From contig JBKDBG010000116.1 of the NCBI GenBank assembly GCA_046314755.1, positions 1 through 45,708 of the forward strand: a DNA stretch of 45,708 nt, in the 5' to 3' direction. Below, piece by piece: positions 1 through 7,045 of this stretch. The notes beneath the pieces are model-generated. The model ran no database searches. It was given only the letters and a program-made list of their open reading frames with translations, and was not told the DNA's origin. This stretch comes from UBA6183 sp046314755. GTDB taxonomy: Bacteria; Bacteroidota; Bacteroidia; UKL13-3. Positions within the stretch are counted from its first letter, which is position 1. Every line of letters begins with the position of its first letter. The translations under genes were made by a program, and so were the position numbers.

Positions 1-117
1 CTGTTTACCCTGCAAGGTGGAGTTGAAAATATTTTTGACATTCACTACCGACTATTTGCAAGCGGCATTAGTGCACCCGGACGAAACTTTTACTTGAGTT
101 TAAAAATTAGTCTGTAA
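1..117 (+). CDS. TonB-dependent outer-membrane receptor, C-terminal end (partial)
   Basis: Only the last 38 codons are inside the window, read in frame from base 1 to the TAA at 115-117. The peptide contains GVENIFDIHYR followed by APGRNFYLSLKISL. A 'N-[IL]-F-D-x-x-Y' strand followed by 'PGR-x-[FY]' and a final aromatic or aliphatic beta-strand is the usual end of TonB-dependent receptors, where these are the last strands of the 22-strand barrel. The substrate cannot be told from this fragment. The stop lies 3 bp from the end of the convergent pyrophosphatase gene, so no separate terminator fits between them. A different outer-membrane barrel is possible but less likely. Confidence 0.75.
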   Translation: MFTLQGGVENIFDIHYRLFASGISAPGRNFYLSLKISL

Positions 118-120
118 AGT

Positions 121-672
121 TTACTTGTGTAATTTCCCTCGAAAACCTTTGTTGTATAGTTGAATACTATCTTGTACTACTTTTATGGCCACTTCTCTAC
201 CCAAAAACTCATTCACCACTACTTCTTTATTTTCTAATGCTTTATAATCTTCAAAAAACCTGCGCATTTGTAACAAGGTATGTGGAGGTAATTCGCTAAT
301 ATCATTAATGTGGTTCCAACTCATGTCACTATTCGCAACGGCAATAATTTTATCATCAGCTTCGCCTTGGTCAACCATATGCATCACACCAATTACCTTG
401 GCATCAATTAAACACATGTGTGGCATTGGTATCGAAGTTAGGACTAAAATATCAAGCGGGTCTTTATCATCACAATAGGTTTGTGGAATAAATCCATAGT
501 GAGCCGGATAGTGCACACTGGAAAACAATACCCTGTCCAACTTAAGCATACCGCTTTCTTTTTCTAATTCAAACTTACCTTTACTTCCTTCGGGTATTTC
601 AATAATGGCAGTAACAACTTCAGGTGCGTGATTACCATAACTAACATGGTGCCATGGGTTAAATGTGGTCAT
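121..672 (-). CDS. ppa: Inorganic pyrophosphatase (family I)
   Basis: Hydrolyses pyrophosphate to two phosphates in the cytosol, pulling nucleotide, tRNA and lipid biosynthesis forward; it needs Mg2+. The acidic cluster DDKDPLDILV matches the family I signature D-x-D-P-x-D. Further on, VDQGEADDKIIAV supplies the other two metal-binding Asp and a Lys, and FFEDYKALE supplies the Tyr-Lys pair. The order matches E. coli PPase, and about 183 residues is a normal bacterial length. The signature's second position is Lys instead of the usual small residue, but all catalytic Asp are kept. I chose the ATG at 672. A TTG 15 bases upstream is in frame but would only add NKLI ahead of it. No close same-strand neighbour, so it is probably monocistronic. 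Confidence 0.95.
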   Translation of the reverse strand: MTTFNPWHHVSYGNHAPEVVTAIIEIPEGSKGKFELEKESGMLKLDRVLFSSVHYPAHYGFIPQTYCDDKDPLDILVLTSIPMPHMCLIDAKVIGVMHMVDQGEADDKIIAVANSDMSWNHINDISELPPHTLLQMRRFFEDYKALENKEVVVNEFLGREVAIKVVQDSIQLYNKGFRGKLHK

Positions 673-744
673 AATTAATTTATTCAATTAAGGGATACGA
701 ATATACGGCTATTGCAACGTTAAAGGTAAAGTATATGTAAAGGA

Positions 745-2163
745 TTAATGATTATTTTCAGGTAAAGCAGGTTCTACCATCATCACCTCTTCCCTATCAA
801 GCACTACTTGCCCCGGAGCAAAACCTTTGGGTTTGCGCACAAATTTTTTTAACGTATAACTTACCGGTGCCAAGGTATTTCCTTTGTGTTTACTATAGTA
901 TGCAGCAATACCTGCCGCACTCAATATAACTGATTCAGGTAATTTTTTTCCGGGTTTATGTTTTATGATTACGTGTGAACCTGTAACATCCTTCGCATGT
1001 AACCACCAATCATTTTTATGCGCATGCTTTTGGGTAAGCAAATCATTGTTATTTGCGTTTTTTCCAACCCAAACTTCAAATCCTTCAATCATAAAACGCC
1101 TAAATGGAAATGGTTGCTCTTTTTGGGTTTGCTTATCAAAAATCTTAAGTGCTTTAAGTTGTGTGGCCTCTTGCACGAGTTTAAGTTGGTGTTCTAACTG
1201 TATGCGTTTTTCTTCGTAAGCCTGTAACTTATTTTCGTGTTGGTTAATTTCAAGTTGTTTGTTTTTTGCCCTGCGATAATAATATGCTGCATTTTCTGCT
1301 GCCGATAAATCCGTTTTAAGTTTAACGGTGATGGTTTTGTTTCGGTAAAAATCAAACAATTCAATTGAAGAAGTCACGCTGGTTAACTCATGTAAATTGG
1401 CCATAATAATATGTCCGATTTCTTCATCGGGAATGGCTGTAAGGAAACCGGACAAAGCATGTTGTATTTGTTTAATTTGGGTGTTTATTCGTTTTAATTC
1501 ACCCGAGAACAAGTGAAGGTAATGTTGCTTTTTTTCTTTAAACGTTTGGTAGCTTAACGCATGCTTTGCAAAAAAATGTGCAGCTTCAATAGCTGAGTGT
1601 GTTTGAGCCAGAGGAGTAAATGGGAATGGCACTAAACTTAAAATCACCTCATCATGCTCATTTTTATAAATGTAATAAGTGTGTATGGATTTTAATGTGG
1701 CCACATCAACTTTTGGATAAACCTGTTGAGGCATATTCCAATCATTGGCAATTTGAAAACGAAATACATCACTCACCTCGTTATCTATTATTTCAACCAC
1801 ATTGGTTAAAGCACCATAACATTTAAACAACAAATAATGCCCCTCATTTAATCGCATTTCAAATGATCGATTGCCTTCATGCAAGTGTATGGCTTGAATG
1901 GTTAATCCAAATGAATGTTCAAAACAAGGTTGGGCATTGCTTCCTTTAATTTCACTCCAATCTTCATCCCAAAACAGATACGCGGTTTGAAATCGAGTTA
2001 TCATACGAAAGCGAATAGATTGGCCGTTTTTTTCAAACAATAACACCAACTCATCTTTACTTAATGTATAAGCTTCTTTTAACACAGCACCGGTTAATCG
2101 CTGTTTACATTCAAAAGCAAATTGTTGAATAAACTCGTAGGAAAAATGGGCAGAAGCAGACAT
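745..2163 (-). CDS. NFACT-family (RqcH/Rqc2-like) protein
   Basis: NFACT proteins bind 50S subunits blocked by peptidyl-tRNA, and in RqcH-type members recruit Ala-tRNA to tag the stalled chain for degradation. An NFACT-N region covers about residues 5-215. A charged coiled-coil segment follows (about 220-340, many K/Q/E). The C-terminal NFACT-R domain is at about 355-450, with VWVGKNANNNDLLT and DWWLHAKDVTGSHVII. At 472 residues it is shorter than Bacillus RqcH (about 570). At the place of the conserved Asp-Arg pair of RqcH/Rqc2 it reads EGNRSF (N98-R99), so the Asp appears replaced by Asn. The start lies 3 bp after the stop of the upstream MBL hydrolase, suggesting an operon. The family is secure; tailing activity is uncertain. 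Confidence 0.88.
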   Translation of the reverse strand: MSASAHFSYEFIQQFAFECKQRLTGAVLKEAYTLSKDELVLLFEKNGQSIRFRMITRFQTAYLFWDEDWSEIKGSNAQPCFEHSFGLTIQAIHLHEGNRSFEMRLNEGHYLLFKCYGALTNVVEIIDNEVSDVFRFQIANDWNMPQQVYPKVDVATLKSIHTYYIYKNEHDEVILSLVPFPFTPLAQTHSAIEAAHFFAKHALSYQTFKEKKQHYLHLFSGELKRINTQIKQIQHALSGFLTAIPDEEIGHIIMANLHELTSVTSSIELFDFYRNKTITVKLKTDLSAAENAAYYYRRAKNKQLEINQHENKLQAYEEKRIQLEHQLKLVQEATQLKALKIFDKQTQKEQPFPFRRFMIEGFEVWVGKNANNNDLLTQKHAHKNDWWLHAKDVTGSHVIIKHKPGKKLPESVILSAAGIAAYYSKHKGNTLAPVSYTLKKFVRKPKGFAPGQVVLDREEVMMVEPALPENNH

Positions 2164-2166
2164 GGA

Positions 2167-2931
2167 TTATATCGTTAGGGTTAATCCGTCATATGCCAAA
2201 TAAACCCCTTCAGGCAGTTCGGCACTTACCTCATCATGCATACCTAATTGATGACTGATATGAGTTAAATAAGCTTGTTCAGGTTTAATTTCTTGAATTA
2301 ATTCCAATGCTTCCTGTAGCGTAAAGTGTGAAATATGCGGCTCTTTGCGCAGGGCATTTAGCACCAATACTTTGCATCCTTTTATTTTTTGCAACTCTTT
2401 ACCTGAAATAAAATTGGCATCCGTAATGTATACAAAATCATCAAACTTAAATCCGAGCACAGGTAACTTATAATGCATCACTTCAACAGGTTCAACTACA
2501 AATCCGGCAGCTTCAAAAGAGGCATCGGCATTTATATTGTATAAATTTATTTCAGGTATGCCCGGATATTTAAACTCTGCAAAAATATAAGCAAACTCCT
2601 GACGAATTTGTTGCTCAACTTTTTCAGTACAAAACACATCAATGGCTTCTTTCTGCCTAAAGTTAAATGCACGTATATCATCCATCCCCGCAATATGATC
2701 TTTATGCGCATGGGTAAGCAACAACGCATCTAAACGCTCAACACCTGCTCGTAACATTTGTTGCCTAAAATCAGGGCCACTGTCAACCACCAAGTTTTTT
2801 CCGTTCACTTCCACCAAAATAGAAGTGCGCAATCGTTTATCTTTATGATTTTGCGATTGACAAACCTTACACTTACATGCGATGAGCGGTACACCTTGTG
2901 AGGTACCTGTGCCTAAAAATGTTACTTTCAT
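2167..2931 (-). CDS. MBL-fold metallohydrolase, PhnP-like
   Basis: A cytosolic metallo-beta-lactamase-fold phosphodiesterase-type hydrolase of 254 residues. It begins MKVTFLGTGTSQGVP, the typical first strand of the fold. The CKCKVC cluster at about residues 19-24 resembles the structural zinc site of PhnP. The metal motif THAHKDH (about 75-81), VVDSGPDFR, VYITDANF and a late HISHQLG supply the remaining ligands. PhnP cleaves cyclic ribose phosphates in phosphonate use, but no phn genes are near, so the substrate here is unknown; Bacteroidota commonly carry this protein as a housekeeping gene. It is first in a two-gene unit with the NFACT gene and diverges from the rhodanese gene with 62 bp between starts. 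Confidence 0.9.
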   Translation of the reverse strand: MKVTFLGTGTSQGVPLIACKCKVCQSQNHKDKRLRTSILVEVNGKNLVVDSGPDFRQQMLRAGVERLDALLLTHAHKDHIAGMDDIRAFNFRQKEAIDVFCTEKVEQQIRQEFAYIFAEFKYPGIPEINLYNINADASFEAAGFVVEPVEVMHYKLPVLGFKFDDFVYITDANFISGKELQKIKGCKVLVLNALRKEPHISHFTLQEALELIQEIKPEQAYLTHISHQLGMHDEVSAELPEGVYLAYDGLTLTI

Positions 2932-2993
2932 GCCCTTGCAAAGTAGTTAATCAGGATATAAATTTCCATATTTGAAACATAAATAATACCATC

Positions 2994-3434
2994 ATGAAAA
3001 AGATACCGTTAATGGCCACTGTTTTATTTGTATTGGCCGCATGCAACTCTCAACAAAGCAACTCACAAACGAATACCGATAGCACAACGGTTGCTGCTCA
3101 ACCAGCCCAAGCCGTTACCTTATTAAATGCAACCGATTTTGCCACAAAACTGCAAAGCGAGCAAGGTATGCTTATTGATGTGCGTACGCCCGGTGAATAC
3201 AAAAAAGGATTTATTAAAGGCGCTACTTTAATGGATATTTTTGGCGATAACTTTGATGCTGATTTAAATAAACTAGACCGCAACCAAACTTATTTTGTGT
3301 ATTGTGCAGCCGGTGGACGAAGCGCTGAGTGTGCTGAAAAAATGCAACAACTCGGTTTTAAAAAAGTATACGATTTGGATGGCGGAATGGGTGCTTGGCG
3401 AAATGCCGGTTTACCGGTTGAAATGCCGCAATAA
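2994..3434 (+). CDS. Rhodanese-like domain lipoprotein
   Basis: A 146-residue exported protein. A lipoprotein signal peptide ends at the lipobox LAAC (Cys17), then a Ser/Gln/Thr-rich linker of about 25 residues, then one rhodanese domain (about 45-144). The domain shows LIDVRTPGEY, GFIKGATLMD and the active-site loop VYCAAGGRS with the catalytic Cys, ending in GGMGAWRNAGLPVE. It should therefore be able to carry a persulfide at the periplasmic face of a membrane; the acceptor is unknown. An imperfect TAnnTTTG-like element (CATATTTG) lies about 24 bases before the ATG. The stop is 3 bp from the end of the convergent nuclease gene. Confidence 0.9.
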   Translation: MKKIPLMATVLFVLAACNSQQSNSQTNTDSTTVAAQPAQAVTLLNATDFATKLQSEQGMLIDVRTPGEYKKGFIKGATLMDIFGDNFDADLNKLDRNQTYFVYCAAGGRSAECAEKMQQLGFKKVYDLDGGMGAWRNAGLPVEMPQ

Positions 3435-3437
3435 GCT

Positions 3438-4601
3438 TTATGGCTTGACCATTACTCGTTGGGTAATTATGCCTTGTTCAGTGTGTAATTGAATAAGGTA
3501 TATGCCCTCCTTTAAATCAGGCAGTGTAATTACAAACGCATCACTTTGCTGCTTGGCTTTATACACTTCTTTACCTTGCATATCAACCAGCATCAACTCT
3601 TGCACAGTCAACTCACATTGCACGAATAATTGGTTTGAAGTCGGATTAGGATAACACAAAGCATAAGGTGTGTGTTGAGTTATACCATACAAACCTGTTG
3701 AAGGTGATTTTACCCTAAAATCAAAATAACCTAACACCGGATAATGATCGGTTGTGGTGGTTGAATAATTGCTGATAGCTGTTGATAATTCATCCAATAC
3801 ACGTGCACTGTTTCGCACATATAAATTTCTCAATTTCGGTGAAATCATAATGTGATCAATCATACGACCACTTGGAGATGCAAAGCTTTTTTTGCCTGAA
3901 TCGGTTAGCTGACGACTGACAAAAAAGTACCTGGTAGTGTCACTAAAAATCAAATAGGGTGAAGGACTATTACTGTAAGTAGATGTATATAAATCATCAT
4001 TAAAATCACCCAAAACCGCCCACATTTTATTGCGGTAGTTTGCATCTAAATATAATTTCAAATCATTAGCGGCACCTACTCTTCTATTGTATGAATCTAC
4101 ATCGCCCATTGCCTTCATGTGTATGATAAAAAAGTAAACGGTATCAACCACACTGCGGTTTACCGTTTGCAAGGTAACACGTAAAGGAGCTCTTCCCGCA
4201 AAGTTATAATTGTATACACTTTCTGTCATTACGTTTCCGGTTAAAGATGGAATAACAGCAAATCGGTATTTGTCGTATAAAAAAGCTGTTTTTTGCGTTT
4301 GAGAAAAGGTGGAGATTACACCCATATAACGTGTGCCCATTTGTGCAGTTAAGGTATTCCAAGTTTGGGATTCACTCATTTCTTGAAATCCCCAAATATC
4401 AATACCCGTTTGGGTGAGTACCGACTTAATATTGGTGAATTGTAATGCATCGTTGGTAGGCGCCTCCACCGGATCGCCAAACCATTTTAAATTCCAAGTG
4501 GCCATTTCAATTAGGGTATCTCTACCCACGGCAGGAATTTGTGCAATGGAATGAATCGTTGCTAAAACAAATGCAACCACAATAAATAATTTCTTCATCA
4601 T
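3438..4601 (-). CDS. Secreted endonuclease/exonuclease/phosphatase-family protein with T9SS type A sorting domain
   Basis: A Sec signal peptide (MMKKLFIVVAFVLATIHSIAQ) is followed by an EEP-fold domain at about residues 28-295. The catalytic set is complete: MATWNLKWFG (Asn), WGFQE (Glu), IIHMKA, VLGDFNDD (Asp, Asn), MIDHIMIS and TTDHYPVLGYF (Asp-His). The last 75 or so residues form a T9SS type A tail beginning CYPNPTSNQLFV and ending GIITQRVMVKP, so the enzyme should cross the outer membrane and be released or surface-attached. The likely role is extracellular DNA or RNA hydrolysis for phosphate or nucleoside scavenging, although EEP folds also include phosphatases and lipases. I chose the MM start at 4601. 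The open frame extends 19 codons upstream into the preceding gene, but those residues precede the signal peptide. Confidence 0.88.
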   Translation of the reverse strand: MMKKLFIVVAFVLATIHSIAQIPAVGRDTLIEMATWNLKWFGDPVEAPTNDALQFTNIKSVLTQTGIDIWGFQEMSESQTWNTLTAQMGTRYMGVISTFSQTQKTAFLYDKYRFAVIPSLTGNVMTESVYNYNFAGRAPLRVTLQTVNRSVVDTVYFFIIHMKAMGDVDSYNRRVGAANDLKLYLDANYRNKMWAVLGDFNDDLYTSTYSNSPSPYLIFSDTTRYFFVSRQLTDSGKKSFASPSGRMIDHIMISPKLRNLYVRNSARVLDELSTAISNYSTTTTDHYPVLGYFDFRVKSPSTGLYGITQHTPYALCYPNPTSNQLFVQCELTVQELMLVDMQGKEVYKAKQQSDAFVITLPDLKEGIYLIQLHTEQGIITQRVMVKP

Positions 4602-4617
4602 AGCGTATTGTAACGTT

Positions 4618-5580
4618 TTACAAATGTCGGTTCTTTTGATGGAATAACAACCACACATAAGCGATACTACCCGTTAAAATTGTGTAAAGTGTTTGAGCCC
4701 CATGTATGATTACCGCCAATGCATTTGCTGTTAAAAATGAAACGGCAAATACTCCAAAGGCCTTGGCTACTAAAAAATGGTAAGCACCCATGCCTCCGCC
4801 TTGAATCGGAACAGATTTTCCCACAGTACCCACCACCATAATCACAAAGACCTGAGCAATGTTTAATCCCATACTCTCATCAAAGGCAAATACCCAAATG
4901 TAGGTCATCAAAAAGTAACAACTCCAAATAATTAAGGTATAAAACAAAAACAAACCTTTTTGTTCAATGGCTAAAAAATTGCGTAAAGCTTGAAGAAACT
5001 GGCCAACAATTCCGGCATGGGTATGCTGCTTTTTTTTCCAAAACCAAATACCGATGATAATCACCAAAAGTACACCCGGCAATAGATAGGACCAATATTG
5101 CGTGAATTTGCCCTGAACAGGATGAATGACTTGCAACCAAAAAAATTGTGACATGTTTTGAATGTTTAATACCACTATGGTTGTGATTAACAACATTAAA
5201 CAAAAGGTATCGGCTGCGCGCTCAACAATAATACTTGCCAATGCATGGTGAAAAGGCACTTGGTGTTTATCTTTCACAATCAAACAACGTGATATTTCGC
5301 CTCCGCGCGGAATGGCTAAACTTACCAAATAACCTGCACTTAACGACATCCAACCTGAGGTAAAAGAAATGGGATGATTTACATGTTGCAGTAGCAACTG
5401 CCAACGCCTCACTCGGGCATAATAACCGAACAAAGTAACACCAAAAACAGGCACAATTAACCCATATCGAGCCTCTTTAAGCTTTACAAGTAAATCAGCT
5501 AATGGTAAGCGGTTAAAAACAAACCACATAAGCCAAAGGCCAACACCTAGCCACAACATGTATTTTATCCAGCGCAACAT
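4618..5580 (-). CDS. Lysylphosphatidylglycerol synthase-like transmembrane (flippase-like) protein
   Basis: An integral membrane protein of 320 residues with about eight hydrophobic helices. It belongs to the UPF0104/AglD-type family that shares the flippase half of MprF. Supporting motifs are GYYARVRRWQLLL, the IPRGGEISRC loop, IIVERAADTFCL, and VPIQGGGMGAYHFL near the C-terminus, all typical of this family. MprF-like flippase domains move aminoacylated phospholipids or other polyprenyl or lipid substrates; no synthase domain is present, so the substrate is unknown. I chose the ATG at 5580 because the 30 codons upstream lack family similarity and contain a 9-base direct repeat. The nuclease gene follows after 16 bases, so they may be cotranscribed. 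Confidence 0.82.
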   Translation of the reverse strand: MLRWIKYMLWLGVGLWLMWFVFNRLPLADLLVKLKEARYGLIVPVFGVTLFGYYARVRRWQLLLQHVNHPISFTSGWMSLSAGYLVSLAIPRGGEISRCLIVKDKHQVPFHHALASIIVERAADTFCLMLLITTIVVLNIQNMSQFFWLQVIHPVQGKFTQYWSYLLPGVLLVIIIGIWFWKKKQHTHAGIVGQFLQALRNFLAIEQKGLFLFYTLIIWSCYFLMTYIWVFAFDESMGLNIAQVFVIMVVGTVGKSVPIQGGGMGAYHFLVAKAFGVFAVSFLTANALAVIIHGAQTLYTILTGSIAYVWLLFHQKNRHL

Positions 5581-5716
5581 GCAGCGGCAAAATAAGTGAA
5601 ACTGATTAAATAAGGAATACGTTTTGTTGGAAGATGTAGATTGGAGGTTTTTGAATAACTTAAAACTCAACCCTTAAAACTTAGCACAGAGAACTGAACT
5701 TATAACTCCACTACAC

Positions 5717-6895
5717 TTATTTATACACTCCGATAAGCTGCCCCTTGTGTTTGGTTTCACTAATAAGCAAAACCAAAATACTGGCCCCAATTCTTATATC
5801 CCTTTCATATATGTTGCTGCTAAAATCGGAGTCTGTCCAAGTTTCACCGGCATAATCAACATCCATAAAATTAAACCTGTAAGAGCAATGTAATTTCAAC
5901 CAACAATTAGGTAAACGGCCAAACATCAAACCAAACTCAGGATAAACTTGTGAGCCATAAACAGAGAGTTTCTTATCATCACCTCGAATAATAAAACTAT
6001 GGTGTGAATCGAATAAGGAACAACCTATACCAACATAAGGGTTAATGCGGGTTTTATGTAACAAAAAATAATTGGCCCATAAATTAAACGATAGCATTTC
6101 GGTTTTATCAGGCGCTAACTCAATTTGATTGTACCAAATTTTATAGTTGGGAGCCTTAGTGTGTTGTGAATAACCAAAAGAAGCCCCGGCCGACCATTTT
6201 GGTAGTATAATATCAATACCCAACCACTCCATATTAATTGGGTTACCCATTTGCGTATTGAACGTGTAAGAAGTATTAAAGTGAAAAAACAAATGACCGG
6301 TTTTGTTTATATCATCTTTGTTTTGAGCAAAACTGTTGTAAGATACTTGCGCTGAAGAATATTGATTTACCGGATTATTTAAATACTCAAAAAACTGGTT
6401 GTGCTTTTGCAGAATCGTGCCAACCAATTGATAAGGCAACGTGCCAATAGCTAATTGATTGTAATATGTGCTTAGGTAATTTTGGACTGCTTCATGTAAC
6501 CGTTGAAAATCCGGCATCATTTGATATTCATAAAATACCGTATCTTTAGGTTTAACATATATTTTATGGTACTTAATGGAATACACATAATCAGTTAAAA
6601 ACTCCATTTCTACCGCATTCAAATGATCAACTCGTTCGGGATATTTTACGCAAATCAAAAATAAATGAACCAATTGATTCCATCCTTTGCTGCTGCAAAC
6701 AACGGGTAAATTTTGATAGAGCATATCAAGTGAATCAATCTGGTTTTGATTGATATAGTTTACAACAATTGGCGTGTAATGAAAATCATTTTGATTGCAA
6801 TATTGTGTAAGGGTATCAGGTATTGAAGCGTTGGCACTTTGCACAAAAAAGTAACAAAGCAATATCACCGTTATCCACTTAAACAAGCAATTCAT
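5717..6895 (-). CDS. Exported protein of unknown function with beta-rich C-terminal half
   Basis: I do not recognise this 392-residue protein. It has a signal peptide (MNCLFKWITVILLCYFFVQSANA, cleavage after residue 23). The N-terminal half (about 24-190) is rich in Tyr, Asn and Leu and looks helical. The C-terminal half (about 205-385) consists of alternating amphipathic segments such as HLFFHFNTSYTFNT, MLSFNLWANYFLLHK, RINPYVGIGCSLFDSHH and CWLKLHCSYRFNFMDVDY, the pattern of outer-membrane beta-strands; perhaps a small barrel of eight to ten strands. It lies between lon and the flippase-like gene on the same strand, 150 bp from the end of lon, without a visible terminator. A surface or outer-membrane location is inferred only. 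Confidence 0.7.
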   Translation of the reverse strand: MNCLFKWITVILLCYFFVQSANASIPDTLTQYCNQNDFHYTPIVVNYINQNQIDSLDMLYQNLPVVCSSKGWNQLVHLFLICVKYPERVDHLNAVEMEFLTDYVYSIKYHKIYVKPKDTVFYEYQMMPDFQRLHEAVQNYLSTYYNQLAIGTLPYQLVGTILQKHNQFFEYLNNPVNQYSSAQVSYNSFAQNKDDINKTGHLFFHFNTSYTFNTQMGNPINMEWLGIDIILPKWSAGASFGYSQHTKAPNYKIWYNQIELAPDKTEMLSFNLWANYFLLHKTRINPYVGIGCSLFDSHHSFIIRGDDKKLSVYGSQVYPEFGLMFGRLPNCWLKLHCSYRFNFMDVDYAGETWTDSDFSSNIYERDIRIGASILVLLISETKHKGQLIGVYK

Positions 6896-7045
6896 TGATT
6901 ATTGATTTTGTGTTTTAACCACTTGAAAATTACACATCGTAAACACTTACAAATTACACCTAAATGCAACTGATTAGTTATGAGAAATTACCATAAAATG
7001 GATGAATATTTAGTTGAAGAAAACAAAGAGTAGATTGCGTGAAGG

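Noticed and set aside
4602..4658. Upstream extension of the EEP nuclease into the flippase-like gene
   Set aside because: The added 19 residues precede a complete Sec signal peptide and would spoil it.
5581..5716. Nine-base direct repeat CTTAAAACT (5659-5667 and 5673-5681) and extra codons ahead of the flippase-like gene
   Set aside because: The repeat is short in AT-rich DNA and has no second line of support; the codons do not look like family sequence.
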